A program made the translations under genes and the position numbers. Under the pieces are notes generated by a model, which was given only the letters and a program-made list of their open reading frames with translations, was not told the origin of the DNA and did no database searches. A stretch of DNA of 64,000 nucleotides, from contig OU696572.1 in NCBI GenBank assembly GCA_916048095.2, positions 6,761,954-6,825,953 on the forward strand, in the 5' to 3' direction. Source of the DNA: Sacculina carcini. Its lineage: Eukaryota; Arthropoda; Thecostraca; Sacculinidae. Positions 1 through 11,575 of this stretch are shown here, one piece after another (the first letter of the stretch is position 1; each line of letters opens with the position of its first letter).

Positions 1-970
1 CTGTAGGCGGCCAGCTGCTGGCGAATATGACCATGAAGTCGGCTCCCGCTGACGCTTTGCAACCACGACTTGAGGGTTTTGTTGAATCGTTCCACGGCGC
101 CATTCCCCCTCGGACAGTATGCTACGGACCGCAGATGTTCGATTCCGCGGTGACGCACGAACTCTTGAAACTCACCGCTGGTGAATTGGCGGCCGTTGTC
201 CGGTACAATTTGAGCGGGGTGGCCTTCGCGGGCAAACAGCCTTGAGGAATTCTGTGACGACACGTGTGTCCACCGATGAAATCAGGCAGACATCGGCCCA
301 CTTGGAGCGGTAGTCCACCAGCGTGATTGCAAAACGGCAGTATTCTGGTGCTAGATCCATCGGCCCGACGACATCAATACCCTCCTTTTGCCATTGTTCG
401 GTGGGTAACTCAACCGGTTTTAATGGAGCGGGGCGCGCTCGACCGCTGATAACCTTGTCCCTCGTCTGACACGAATAACATTGTTCAACGATACGGTGTA
501 CATCGGCGTCCATACCTGGCCACCATGTCAAACTGCGCAGAAGTTGCTTGTTTCTCACACAGCCATCGTGTGACGAGTGGGCGCGCGCAAGATTCTCCTC
601 GAAGACTGACGGGTATGACCAGCTGGTGGCCGGCCCTGATCACCAACTCGTCGTCGACGGATAATTCGTGACGTATGTGGAAATACGGCTTTACCACTGG
701 ACTGCAACGCTTGGCTGTGCAGGGAAACCCGTTGACGATGTGGCTCCTGAGATTCTCCATTTCAGGGTGGCTGCGGCAAGCGTCACTGACGGCGGCTAGT
801 CGTATACTCGGCCGGTCATCCAGCATGCCGATCACGTCGAAATCGGCGCACTCGTCCTCGTCGCGCTCGGACTCGGAGAAGGTCGGTGGCAACCGAGACA
901 GAGCGTCAGCACCTGGGATTCTGTGATCTGGAATATGCTGCACACTGTAAGCATACGACATTAGACGCAC
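1..970 (-). pseudogene. gypsy integrase (3' part of pol), incomplete
   Basis: Retroviral-type integrase that would insert the element cDNA. On the minus strand a zinc-binding pair (CYSC, about 467-483) is followed by the core with DVVGPMD (first catalytic Asp, about 370-395), LVDYRSKWADV (about 300-330) and GNGAVERFNK carrying the catalytic Glu (79-108). The reading shifts frame at about 485-560 and again near 240, and the protein runs out of the window at base 1. The region 560-970 holds the linker between RNase H and integrase, including HIPDHRIPGADALSRLP, typical of this position. A plus-strand frame at 27-245 is only an antisense shadow. Confidence 0.88.
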
Positions 971-1061
971 CTGCCAACGAGCTACGCGAGCTCCGGCTCT
1001 CCCGCTAAATTGCGCCGATATAATTGACTTCAGCGCATTGTGGTCGGTACGAAGAACAAAT

Positions 1062-1319
1062 TCACTCCCCTACAAGTACACTTTCCACTTTTCTACCGCC
1101 CGTACGGCGGCCAAGGTCTCTCGGTTCGGTGACGGAATACTTACGTTCGGCTGGCGATAATATCCGGCTCCAAAACGCCACCACCGACTCTCGGTCACCA
1201 TCGTCCAGCTGTGAAAGTATAGCGCGGGCGCCCTTGTCGCTACCGTCGGATGTAACGACCGTCTTCTTGGCCGGGTCAAAACGGCTGAGTGGCCCGGACG
1301 ATACAATAAGGGTATTCAC
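1062..1319 (-). pseudogene. gypsy RNase H fragment
   Basis: RNase H domain of the same pol. Visible motifs are TSDGSDKGARAILSQ (first catalytic Asp) and FWSRILSPAERKYSVTE (the conserved SR-L-s-AE-kYs-tE segment). The frame switches around 1110-1300 between two overlapping minus frames, indicating at least one indel. The following AVEKWKVYL stretch continues in the alternative frame at 1070-1100. It sits between RT and integrase as expected for Ty3/gypsy. Confidence 0.85.
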
Positions 1320-1340
1320 GTCGTTGAACGATCGATCGTG

Positions 1341-2118
1341 TTATGGCGTCCAGTCGAATGACACTCCCTTCAGCAGATACTGCAGAGGGCTCACGGCGGA
1401 CTGCGGCACGAATTGCGACAGCCAGCTGCGCAATCCTAAGAAACTGCTTAGTTCTATGGAGTCAGCGGGCGCCTGTGCGTCGCGGACGGCCCTGATGTGG
1501 TCGTCCGATGGAGACACGCCTCTGGAAGAAACTCTGAACCCGCAACAAATCAGCTCTGACCTGGCGATAGCTGATTTATCCAGGCTGAGCGTGACGTTGG
1601 CGGAGTTGAGGCGTCGCATGATCTTCCGCAGTTTCTGGTGGTGAATCTCGCGCGTCAGCCCGCATCACACGATGTCGTCCATATAATGAACACAGCCGTC
1701 TATTCCAGCCAGCAGATTGTCCAGCAGACGTTGAAACGCTGCGCCGGCCGATGCGAGACCGAAAGGTGCGCTTGTAGCGAAAAAAACCATCATGCTTTAT
1801 AAACGCAGTGATGGAACGATAATCGGGGTGGAGCGACATTTGGTAGTACGCAGAGCGTAGGTCAAGTTTGCTGAAAAACTTACCTTCCAATCGACTCATG
1901 AGCTCCTGAATGGTCGGCAGCGGGTTAATTTCCGTTATGATCTGGCTCTTCGGCCCTCGCAAGTCGACGCACAGTCTGATGCCGCCGGATTTCTTTTGAG
2001 CAACAACGATGGGACTCACCCATTGGGAAGCCTTCGTCCGCTCGATTACGCCGTCCTCGATCAGCTTATGAAGCTCGGCCGACACCTCGCCTCGCACCGA
2101 AAACGGGAGGCGCCTCAA
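1341..2118 (-). pseudogene. gypsy reverse transcriptase, frameshifted
   Basis: RNA-dependent DNA polymerase of the element. In order: LHKLIEDGVIERTKASQW (fingers), GIRLCVDLRGPKSQI, FSKLDLRSAYYQM (first catalytic Asp), and the catalytic box YMDDI at 1671-1685. After the box the frame changes; the thumb and connection continue as SANVTLSLDKSAIARSE and FLGLRSWLSQFVPQ at 1341-1619. The frame breaks near 1785 and 1620 mean no continuous polymerase. Family assignment is secure. Confidence 0.92.
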
Positions 2119-2121
2119 GGA

Positions 2122-2600
2122 TTACGCCGTTGGTTTGGCGTCAGGCTTGAGCTTTATGCGGTGACAGTATCCGTCAATCGCCGGTAACCGCTGAATTTCT
2201 GGTGCCTCCTCGTCTACACTTCCGACAACTCCTTCGCCTGGTCTGATTGCCAGTCCGAGATCGACCATTGACTTGAGGCCGAGAAGATTTTCAGACGACT
2301 GGGAGTCAATTATATAAAACTCCGAGCGTGCCTCGCGTTGACCCACCTTGCCCGTCGCCGGTAGAGTGCCGATTACTTTGAGCGGTCGTCGACCCACGCT
2401 GTAGAGCCGGGTGTCAGTGCGCGTGACCTCAGCGCCCTTGAACAGTGATCTGTACAGTGGCTGAGTACCGACACGCTGGCTCCTGTGTCGATCTGTAAGG
2501 TCACGATGGCAGTCTTACCGGACTCGGTGATGATGGTAGCCTCGCACGTCATCTTGCGACCGGACGATAAACATGAAAGGATTGCCACGTTTTTTCCAAG
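2122..2600 (-). pseudogene. gypsy aspartic protease
   Basis: Retropepsin that would process gag-pol. The active-site DTGA lies at 2478-2489, in LQIDTGASVSVLS; the C-terminal flap region continues in another frame as FYIIDSQSSENLLGLKSMVDL (about 2250-2330), where LLGL-MV-L is the usual second-half motif. Frame change near 2390. It is placed directly between gag and RT. Confidence 0.85.
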
Positions 2601-2639
2601 CGCCTGTTGTTGCCGCTGTTTTTCTTCGACTTCGATGAC

Positions 2640-3429
2640 AAACACACAAAAACCCAGAGGCCGGTGCGACCACATTTGTTGCGTGTCACCTTCCGAGCGG
2701 GGCAAAACTCACTGCGTGGCAGTTTGTGAGAGCGCCCGCAGTGTGAACAACTGTCGACTAATTGCGAATCTGTCCGGTGTTCTGGAAGTACCGGTTTTTC
2801 TTTCGCTCACTGCGTTGGTCTCCTCGAAAGAAGCGTCGCTTGGCTTTTGCGGTGCCGTCATTATCGCTGATTGACGCCTCGATATCTCGAACGCGCTGGC
2901 GGCTTGAAGTAGAGTTTCCAAGGTGAGTGATGGGTCCTGTAAGAAGCGTTCGCGCAGTCTGGGATGGAGAGTGTGCTCCATCACCTGATCACGGATCAGT
3001 TCGTCGGTCAGTGCGCTGTATTGGCAGTTTAGTGCCAATGTGCGCAACACCGATACATAGTCAGCCGTCGTTTCGCCGGATTCTTGTCTTCGATTCTTGA
3101 AGGTGAACCATTCCGCGATAACGTTCAATTTTGGCGAGTAATATTCGGTGAGTTTAAGCATAACCTTTTGACTTTCCGACTCACCTTCGAGTTTTGGCTG
3201 CGCAGTCTACCGGGAGTGACCGGTAGACTCTGAAGGTTTCTGCTCCGGTGAATTTCAGCAGCAGAGCTCGACGCCGGGCATCTGAGAATGAGTCGCCGTC
3301 GATGGCGACTGGATAATTCCCGTATATCTCCTTCCAATCAGCCCAAGGGACTGCAAGCTTACCGGAGGCGGCAAGAATGGTGGAGGCGCGTGGACACAAT
3401 CGGGTTGCATTACTAGTTGATTGTACCAA
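2640..3429 (-). pseudogene. gypsy gag with degenerate zinc knuckles
   Basis: Structural nucleocapsid protein. The capsid-like part spans 3429-2800 in two frames (break near 3170), with KEIYGNYPVAIDGDSFSDARRRALLL and EWFTFKNRRQESGETTADYV. The nucleocapsid end near 2640-2749 reads CSHCGRSHKLPRSEFCP followed by NKCGRTGLW, a doublet of CCHC knuckles in which some ligands are lost. No convincing ATG is seen at the 5' end; the start is therefore open. Confidence 0.82.
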
Positions 3430-3469
3430 AATTACATCCGAAAAATATCAGTTTACCTTGTCGTCAATT

Positions 3470-3665
3470 TGTAGTGTGACCCTGGACGTAACCTGCAGAA
3501 CTCGCCTGATAATGCACAATATATTATCAATACGAAATCCTAGCCTAGACTGAACATACTGACCTAGATTCGACAATAAACCCGCCTTATATAAACTTAC
3601 CGATTACCCGCAAGGCGCTTACTAAACAAGTACGCGCATCAGCCAATAAGCGATAGAACATAACA
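3470..3665 (-). repeat. candidate 5' LTR of the gypsy element
   Basis: A 196-base segment begins TGTTATG and ends ACTACA on the minus strand, with a TATA-like TTTATATAAGG in the middle and, just downstream, AATTGACGACAAGG where a primer-binding site would be. The partner LTR is outside the window, so identity cannot be checked and the ends are inferred. Confidence 0.5.
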
Positions 3666-3692
3666 ACCACGAGAGGGCTTAACCAAATATGG

Positions 3693-6069
3693 CAGTGGTT
3701 CTTAACCTTTTCTGTCCCGTTACCCCACATGAATTTCCTTGGCATCTCCATTACCCCATTCAAATTCGAAATAACAAAACACTATTGAATACTTCAGGAA
3801 CATTTATTATGCCAACGAAAAAACAGCCAACATTCGAATATGGAGAAATGAATCAGTGATACATTTTTTAACGACAAATTGGAAAAAAACTAATGAGAGA
3901 CCTGACACTTTCACAGCCATCAAACGGTTGAACCGTGGGGTGTAAGTAGTGAGGCAACACCTCAAGTCCCCATCAATCACAAGCCTGTTGCGAGATTTCG
4001 TCTTCATGGTCAACATCACCGAAAACCCTGCTTCACATCGATATGTTGATGCCGCTTGGACAAGCACATTGAGAGCTTCCTTTGCCAGATAAGGATAATC
4101 CTCCCTTTGCGTCGCCCAGGAGACCAAACTTTCACCAGCTTCAAAATCCGTCCTCAACTGGTTGTCTTCTCTCAGATTCAGGAATTCCAGCTTCGTTTGA
4201 ACGGCGGTATCTGGAATTGTGTTTTCACGCACCGTGAAGGGTCGCAAGATCCAGGCCTGGTTTCGTCGTTTTTCGAGACCTGGGAATTACTCCTCAATTG
4301 CTTCTGTCACAGCGACAAGGTGTGCCGAGATCTCTTCTCGGAAGGAAAATTGGTTATCCGGAACAGCTTCAAGTAATCCAGTCAACTCCAGGAAAGAGGA
4401 CGTATCACCATCATTGACGAGCCTTGTGTACAACTCTAGCTTTTTCTTGAAACCCGCAACCTTGTCCATAGCGATTGGTATGAAAGTTTGATTGCCCTGC
4501 AGGTAAATGTTCAGGGCATTTACCTCAGAGAAAAAGTCGCATAAATACGCAACTTTCGTCAGAAACCCATGATCATTCATCTTCTCGTGAAGCCGATTCT
4601 CTTTCCCAGTACGAACCCTTTCCAGAAAGAGAGCGACCTCCTCCCTAAGTTCCAATACACGCGTCAGGACATTCCCGCGGGAAAGCCACCGTACCTCCGT
4701 ATGAAACAAGAGATATACATGTTCCGCTCCCATTTCTTCGCACAGTTTTCGAAAGATGGGACAATTTGTTGCGCTTGTCCGGATATGGTTCACGATGTTC
4801 ACCACGTCTGACAGCACATCTTTCAGCGAAGAAGGAAGGGTTTTCATCGCCAAAGCATACCGGTGGATCATGCAATGGTTGAAGATGATATGAGGTGCAA
4901 CGTTTTTGACATAGGCTTTGATCCCAGACCTGCAGCCTGTCTTGGATGGCGCACCATCAATGCAAACACCAACAAGGCCCTTCCAGTCGAGCTCATGCTT
5001 GGTAATGAAGGTTTCCACAATTTGAACACGTCCTCTCCTCGTGTGGTGGTGGTCAGCGGTTCGGAGAAAAGATACTCTTCCTTGAGATCGGTTCCGCTGA
5101 TATAACGGACGAACACCATTAATTGTGAACAGCTGTCGACGTCTGTGGACTCATCCAGTTGTAAGGAGTAAAACTGGCTATCCTTGAGACTGTTCACAAC
5201 CTGTTACAAAATATCTTGGCTCATGTCCTGAATACGGCTCCGGATCGTATCGTTGGAAAGCGAGATTGTCTTGAGCTTGTCCGCCTGCTTCTCGCCTAGC
5301 ATCAGCTTCGTCGACTCTAGTAGACATGACTTTATCAGCGTCTGGCCAATAGTATGTGGTTTCTTGGCTTTGGCGATCCACAGGGCGATACGATAAGATG
5401 CCTCGAGTGCTGCTGTAGTCTGCTGAGCGAAGTGATCCGTAGAGTCAATGCGTTCAGCCTTCAGCGCGGTTTCGCGTCTTTTGAAATAATCCAAGCTCTG
5501 CCCTTTAAGATGATTATGTGCTGATTCCAAGTGAGCCTTAAGTTTGCTCGGCTTCATGCTCTCTTGCGTCAGAACCTTATTACAGACAACGCATTGCGGC
5601 TTCTCGACTCCCTGCTGGACAATGCTGGTGAAACCCATTCTCAGGAATGATTCATTGTACGACCGTTTTCTTGACATCGTTCACGATTCAATCTGCAAAG
5701 GAATGAACACAAAATCAGAAATCACAAAATATAACACACGGACAGTGTAGCACAGTAAAGCACTATGATCGGCCATAATTCACTCGATGTATGTAGTAAT
5801 AGCACAAAATACAAGAGCAAAAGGTTTACCCGGGTTAACTACTGTGTGTGGCCTGGGCGGTGATAGTAGCGCGGCTATGATTGGCTGGAGGGGCAGACCA
5901 AAACAATGGGGAGTGGTAGCCGCGCTGCTATTAGCTGGCCCGCCGCGGGGCTCCTCAATTGTCCCCACGTTGATGTAAAAATCAACTGTCCCAATTACCC
6001 TGCCATTATCCCCAGCAAAACCCCAAATTACCCCACTTGGGGTAATTACCCACAGGTTAAGAACCACTG
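3693..6069 (-). mobile_element. hAT DNA transposon, complete ends, dead transposase
   Basis: The ends are perfect 15-base inverted repeats, CAGTGGTTCTTAACC at 3693-3707 and its complement at 6055-6069. The flanks are a perfect 8-base target duplication, AAATATGG, at 3685-3692 and 6070-6077. The end sequence and 8-base duplication are diagnostic of hAT (Buster/Charlie-like ends). It carries a BED-finger transposase on the minus strand. The 5' end of the transposase is followed by about 390 bases of non-coding sequence to the right terminus. Confidence 0.97.
3810..5677 (-). pseudogene. hAT transposase (ZBED/FAM200-like), frameshifted
   Basis: DDE transposase with an N-terminal BED zinc finger (CVVC ... 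HLESAH, about residues 27-55 from the start at 5677). Then [11 protein letters not shown] (first Asp, about 5140), [11 protein letters not shown] (second Asp, about 4960), an insertion domain with [17 protein letters not shown], and the C-terminal dimerisation region AASTYRCEAGFSVM with the catalytic Glu (about 4020). The reading occupies at least three minus frames with breaks near 5200, 5020-4900 and 4290, so it is inactive. The family is also the source of domesticated vertebrate ZBED5/FAM200 proteins. Confidence 0.92.
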
Positions 6070-6077
6070 AAATATGG

Positions 6078-6723
6078 TCATAAGAGCTGAAACCCGTGAA
6101 TTTTACATATATGGCGCGACGATTACATAATACACGAATATAAATCAAATAACACATTATGCCAATGGCGTCACTACAGAGATGAACATAGTTAGAGGGG
6201 CAGAATATTGAGTTAACCAAAATTGAGATTTTTACTAATGGAACAATTTGTGATTGCGATAGTGAAATAAGTGTGTTTTTGACGAAATTCTCCTTCACTC
6301 CTAAAGTTCCAAATTTAGGTAAAACTTTCGCCTCGTATATATAATTTCGCATCCCAGAAGGTGATTCCCCATTGGAATGTCGCTAGATACATACTTGAAT
6401 GCAAATAATCTACGGAAGATTCCAAAATTCACATATATGAAAATTGAACAACATATTTTGTGGTTTTCTCCTACATATTTTGACATTTTTTGTCACATAA
6501 TACAAACATAAAACACCGGAAGTTATCACGTAAAATTCCCTACTCTACTGATGATACATTTATAGACGTTGAGAAGGTGTATTCGTTCTTTTTTCTCGGT
6601 CAGTTTTGTCAGGTTTAGTTAGGTTAATCTGTCCTCATACGGGAAGTTTTTGAGACTTTTATCATATTCAGTCTAGGTGATTTTTTGTTACCAATCATTG
6701 TATCTTTTCAATCTTTGCAACGT
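6078..6723. other. AT-rich spacer, nothing recognised
   Basis: Between the hAT element and the first I-group LINE. No coding similarity, repeat or RNA seen. It would contain the sequence originally next to the gypsy LTR before the hAT insertion. Confidence 0.5.
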
Positions 6724-7481
6724 GCCCCTGCGGTAGGGGGGTTAGAATTCTGCCGCCGTAGCTTCCGCGTGTCGTAAAAGGCGACTAAAGGCAGACATGT
6801 CTGGTCAGGTTTCGGCCTGCTACTGGTAACATGTAACCCGGTACAACCAACCGCATGGTCGGAATGTCGGCGACTAATCCGGCCCCCCACTGGCTTATGC
6901 CAGTTAGGAGGGTGGCCATACACCCAGCAGGAACAAAAACAAGACCTGTCAAAGGGCTGATGAGCTGTTTAGCAGCCAACGGCCATCTGGAAACCCTCCC
7001 CCGTCGGATCGGCAAACAGGATCCTGGCCGCTGAGTGTCACGTCGCCCGGGGTATAGTGGTGGCGTGACGCAACACTCGTCTTTGGCCTGCGCGTCGAAC
7101 CCCGACGGGGCCGCTGTTTGGCTCCTCGACAGTGGAGAGAATGGTCCGACGCCGGCACGGGTGGCCGGATAGGGCTCAAGAGGGTCAAGGTTGAGGTGCC
7201 TGGTGCTCGAGGGGGGTCCCGCCCGGTGCAGTGTCCGCCGTTTGCAGTGGGGCTGCAGATGCTGAGTCCAGATGGACCGGTGGGGGTCACTGGTCCGGGC
7301 CCGGCGCTGTAGGTCCCGCGGACTCGTACCGGGCGGAGCTCGCAGCGAGCTCAGGGGTATTCGGTGCCCGTACAGCGCGCACCACCACTGGCGTGGCATC
7401 CCATGCTGGCTCTGCCCGTCCCCCCAGTAGGGCCCCGTGCAGAGGTGGGTGGTCGTGCGCGCAGAGACAAATACACAATTC

Positions 7482-8964
7482 ATGGCGTCAAAACCTACAA
7501 CCATCCCAACTGCTGGTCGTCCATCGGGCGATCGGCCACGGCCGCCGAAAGGTGGTCGTGCATTGAGACACGACCAGGACGACACTCGTGTTGCTCCGAC
7601 TCCGATGGTGTTGGTGTTTGCCAGCACCGATGAGAAAATAAAACTGTCTTCATTGAACCCGTTCCGTCGCATGGACGGTTTCAAAAACATTGGCGACGTG
7701 CCTGTCGAGACCAACAGACAACGTGATGGATCGTTGATGGTTAAATTGGGCACTGAGACGGCAGCAACCCGCGCGATAAAGGCAACTACGCTCCGTTATC
7801 GCGTAGGTACGGGCGAAAATAAGCGTTGGGTGAGCACCCCCATCTCGGTGTGTGCGCACTCGACAATGAACCACGCCAGAGGTGTTCTGTTCTGTCGTGC
7901 GCTAGAGGACGTCGATGATGAAGAGATTTGCGACGGATTGGCATCACAGGGTGTCATCCGCGTGGAGCGCATCGTCCGACGGCGTGAGGGTAGCGAGGTG
8001 CCAACGCACTCTTTCTTCCTCACGTTTGACGGTGCTGTTCTGCCGGACGACATCACGATCGGTGACATCCGTCAGCGTATCCGTGTCCGCCCCTACGTAC
8101 CCAACCCAATGCGATGTTACAGGTGCCAACGTTTCGGGCATACGAGCTCCCGCTGCAACCGTGCTGAGATCTGCGGACGCTGCTCATCCGAACGGCACAC
8201 CGCTGCTGATTGCGACAATGAATATTTCTGCGTCAATTGCAGGAGCAGCGGTCATGCGTCCTCGTCGCGTGACTGCCCGGAATGGCTGAAAGAAAAAGAA
8301 ATTCTGGCTATTCGCGCTGCCCAGCGCTGCAGTTTCGGCGAGGCGCGTGCTGTATATCGCAGCTCGCATCCACCAAGCCCGTCCTTTGTCGGCGTCGTCA
8401 CGAAGTCGGCTCAGCCTCCACAGTCTGTCGACTCGTTTCTGGAGAAGCTGACTGTGGGAGACTTCTTGAAGCTGGCGGGACGAATGGGCTTGAAGCTGGT
8501 CGTACCTGAGGTTGACAAACATGAGCATGAACCAACACCAGTTGGTCGGCGGCCTGAGGGGGCTGCCGTGTCGCGGTATGGACCGTACTGGCAAATCGAC
8601 AGCGATGCCGGTTAGGCAGGGCGGCAAAAAACCGGCCGCTCAGCAGGCTTCCAAGCCAGCAGAGCGGTCGTCTACGAGCTGGAGGAAATCCGGAGACTGG
8701 ACGGTGGTTCAACACAAGAGCCGCCGTTCGGTCAAGTCAGCCTCGCCGAGGAGTGACCGGCGAGCATCTCCCGGTCACAAAGCGAGCGCGGTCCCTGCAT
8801 CTCCGCGCTCGGCGGTTGCTGACGCACCGCCTTCCGCACACGACGGAGCGACTCCCACCACTGCCATGGAGGTGGAGAGTTCCTCTAAGCGGAAGCTCTC
8901 GGTCTCTCCAAGTGGGTCCCCACCTGACGCGGAGAGAGGACGATCGGCCAAGCGATGCGATTAG
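7482..8964 (+). pseudogene. LINE ORF1 protein (triple CCHC), frameshifted near C-terminus
   Basis: Gag-like RNA-binding protein. The preferred start is ATG 7482 (MASKPTT), shared with the other copies; an open frame reaches further up without support. About residues 205-265 hold three zinc knuckles: CYRCQRFGHTSSRC, CGRCSSERHTAADC and CVNCRSSGHASSSRDC. The first frame stops at 8615; the basic Ser/Arg-rich C-terminus (SGDWTVVQHKSRRS onward) continues in another frame to 8964. Relative to copy D, around 100 bases are missing near 8580, which explains the shift. Confidence 0.88.
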
Positions 8965-9004
8965 GTACATGTGCTACCTGGTTTTTAGTGTATATGTGCC
9001 TTTT

Positions 9005-9362
9005 TATCGTCGTTTCATCCGTTCTCGCTGGCAGCTCTCCTGGGACGAATGTGGTTCTAACAAATTAAAAGCAGTGAAGCCCGAAATCGGACATTGGATG
9101 TGCTCTTGTCGCTGGAAGAGGTCCGAGGAAGTGGCGCTCTGTCGTCTGCGTGTGGGTCACACGTACGACACGCATCGCCATCTTCTACTCGGACAACCTG
9201 AACCCACGTGCAGCGCATGTAATGCACGTCTCTCCGTGCAACACATCCTGGTGGAATGTCCAGCATTCTCAGAGGCGCGTCAACGTTTTCTTGGATCCGT
9301 TCGGAGTATTGACGAGGTTCTTGGACAGGATCAATCGGCGGTCATTGAGGGCCGCATTTTTT
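9005..9362 (+). pseudogene. LINE ORF2 C-terminal tail
   Basis: Only the cysteine-bearing tail after RNase H remains: SRWQLSWDECGSNKLKAVKP, HTYDTHRHLLLGQPEPTCSAC, LSVQHILVECPAFSEAR. The frame ends at the stop at 9362 (EGRIF). It matches the tail of copy D closely. The tail's conserved C-x2-C and HxxxxC pattern is usual downstream of RNase H in I-group elements. Confidence 0.87.
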
Positions 9363-9689
9363 AATTTTTACGGCTTTTGCTTTTTATAATTATTTATTGA
9401 TTTTTATTCTTCTGACTTTCATATTCATATCACTCACCCTCACGTATATTTATTTCATAGCTCCATTACGTCCATTACATTCATATGCATAGTTTTAGTT
9501 TAATTTAGACAGACTGGGGGGTGCCATATGGTCCTGGAGGCCGGTGCACCCCTAAAACTCAATAAACAACAATTTATTGTCGTAGTTGTGCATTGTTGTT
9601 TTCCGTGTTGCTCATTCATGTCTCATACTCAGTATTCGGATTTAGTTAATCAGCGCCAATGGACTTATGTAATCGCTTATATAACTATA

Positions 9690-10011
9690 CCACGCTCTCG
9701 CTTCCGCTCGCGCAGTCTCCGACCGGTAGAAGCAACACTCGTCAACGCCAGCATCTGCTGGTACCACCGTCGCTTCGGCAGTGATGAAGGGCGCTGAACA
9801 GCACCCTGCAGCTGGTCCCAGGCGCAGTCGGGGAAACTAGCATGCCTGCAGCGCGAAGCACCTGCAGCTGTGGGCAAACGGCCAAAAACGATGCCACTTT
9901 CTACGTCGAAGACCGCGAGACTCATCAATGCTTCCTTGTCGACACGGGTGCGCAAGTGAGTGTCGTGCCTCCATCTGCGCAGCCTTCTCGACCGCTCTCC
10001 TGCGTGTGTGT
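9690..10011 (+). pseudogene. gypsy gag end plus protease fragment
   Basis: In one frame NASICWYHRRFGSD matches the histidine/cysteine motif at the end of gag in a common invertebrate gypsy lineage. In another frame, from 9890, CFLVDTGAQVSVVPP is the aspartic protease active site. The intervening sequence SWSQAQSGK fits the same lineage. Frameshifts separate the parts and no RT follows, because a LINE 5' fragment begins at 10207. Confidence 0.75.
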
Positions 10012-10206
10012 TAGTTTGCGTAGAAGAAATACATTTTGGGTAAATTTTTGTACCCAAGTTCATAGTGTTCCATGTTGGAACAATTTTACTTTGCGCTCCC
10101 TCACTGTCTAATATTCCATTGTTATTTATATTTATTTCTTCCTTAGGACTTAACTACAGCTGCTAATTATAAAAAGTGAACTTCATAAAATTTATACTAA
10201 CTGTTT

Positions 10207-10530
10207 GCCCCTTCGGTAGGGGGGCTATAATTCTGCCGCCGTAGCTGCCGCGTGTCGTAAAAGGCGACTAAAGGCAGACATGTAACCCGGTACAACCAGC
10301 CGCATGGTCGGAATGTCGGCGACTAATCCGGCCCCCCACTGGCCTATGCCAGTGAGGAGGGTGGCCAGACATCCAGCAGGAAGAAAAACAAGACCTGTCA
10401 AAGGGCGGGTGAGCTGTTTAGCAGCCAACGGCCATATGGAAACCTCCCCCGTCGGATCGGCAAACGGGATCCTGGCCGCTGAGTGTCACGTCACCCGGGG
10501 TATAGTGGCGGCTTCAGCTCCTGGCCTTTT
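10207..10530 (+). mobile_element. I-group LINE 5' UTR fragment (copy B)
   Basis: About 320 bases matching the start of copies A and D, with one short internal loss after GGCAGACATG. It stops shortly after TCACCCGGGGTATAGTGG, before ORF1. No coding content. Confidence 0.85.
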
Positions 10531-10664
10531 TTTCTATGTTTTGTTATGTAAGGTCAGGTTAGTTAGGCTACGCTAGTTGGGAAAGAGAAAGAGAGCGAGG
10601 GCTGAAACAGGCCCAAATATACCTGGGGCACATATATCCTTATGTAAACGTCTTACGCTCCGTG

Positions 10665-11139
10665 TAGGTGAACATGTTCCTCGTCATCTCCAAGTATAAC
10701 AGTAACATGGGATCGTGGACCACCATGATTGAATGGTGGTGCACTTTGTTATTGGAATCGGAGAGAAAATGCTACTTCTCTCTTCTGATGGGCGCGATCC
10801 AGATGAGCCTGGTGAACGCCTGGTTCCTCCACAAGAAGTCGGTGAAGAAGCCTGAACAGCTCTCGGCCCTCGACTTCACGCGAGATGGTGGTCTCGTATA
10901 TTAAGATCACCAATGGCAGGGACTCAATCATCTCACGAGTCCAAATCGCTTATCTCGTTGGACTGGAAGCGCAGCCTCCGCTGGACTCCCGCTTCGACGG
11001 TGTCGGCCATATTTACCTCGTGCGTGAACAGCAACGGCGATGTCATGGACCTGGTTGCAAGTCGAACCCGCTGTCCGAATACGGAAAGTGTGTACACAAT
11101 ACGCTGTACAGGCAGTGGTTCAATTTCTATCATACGAGA
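10665..11139 (+). pseudogene. piggyBac transposase C-terminal region
   Basis: The end of a piggyBac-type transposase. YNSNMGS (about 10687) is the start of the YN-MG-VD motif; one base is lost just after it. Then KCYFSLLMGAIQMSLVNAWF, the conserved N-A-W-L helix region, and, in another frame from about 10990, DSRFDGVGH and the cysteine-rich terminal domain RCHGPGCK...YGKCVHN...FYHTR ending at the stop near 11139. Several zinc-binding cysteines are replaced. It is separate from, and better preserved at the C-terminus than, the piggyBac at 13.1-14.7 kb. Confidence 0.82.
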
Positions 11140-11575
11140 TAAATAATCACCGGCAGACAGCTCGAAAAAGTCCATTTGGTGTTCTGATAGGGACAACCTG
11201 GATTGGATTGAAAGTATTGTTTATACTCGAATGCAGTGACAGCGCCAGGATTTTTCCGGTAGGGGACTGAGGAGGGCTTGAGGAAATATGAAGAACTACT
11301 TTCGAAATGTTCATGGTCAGGGTTTTCGGTGTGCTTACGGGGGTTGCTTAACAGAGTTGGCTGTTGGTTGGTCTGTTGTTTGTCATGATGTCGTGGAGCA
11401 GGCCTCTTGAAGTTATGTGCCACGATAACTCGCATTTGCCGATTCCAAACACAGTTGAATATAAAAGATGTATTGCGTCGTGATCTAATGTTATATTTTC
11501 TTAACTATGTCTGTGGACTTCTTAACTGTGGATCTGCCTGCGTAATATTTATCTTTACATTTCTATAACTATTGT

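Larger units (their letters stand above)
1..3665 (-). mobile_element. Ty3/gypsy LTR retrotransposon, truncated by window start
   Basis: Read on the minus strand the order is LTR, gag, protease, reverse transcriptase, RNase H, integrase, which is the Ty3/gypsy arrangement because integrase follows RNase H. The 3' LTR lies beyond base 1. Coding is split over several frames with stops, so the copy is dead. The downstream hAT element begins 27 bases above the inferred LTR start. The gag zinc-knuckle style and the protease and RT motifs resemble the Mag-like gypsy group, which is an inference from motif style only. Confidence 0.9.
6724..9571 (+). mobile_element. I-group LINE copy A, internally deleted
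   Basis: Starts with the family 5' end (GCCCCTGCGGTAGGGGGG), has a 5' UTR of about 760 bases, ORF1, then only the last part of ORF2 and the 3' UTR, ending near CTAAAACTCAATAAACAACAA. Endonuclease and reverse transcriptase are missing: ORF1's end joins ORF2's C-terminal tail near 8990-9005. The same 5' end recurs at 10207, 58221 and 62176, which defines the family. The RNase H seen in copy D and the three-knuckle ORF1 place it in the I superfamily (Nimb/I-like), by motif only. Confidence 0.9.

Noticed and set aside
1024-1644. Long plus-strand open frame of 206 codons
   Set aside because: It is the antisense of the gypsy RT and RNase H region, with no protein-like motifs.
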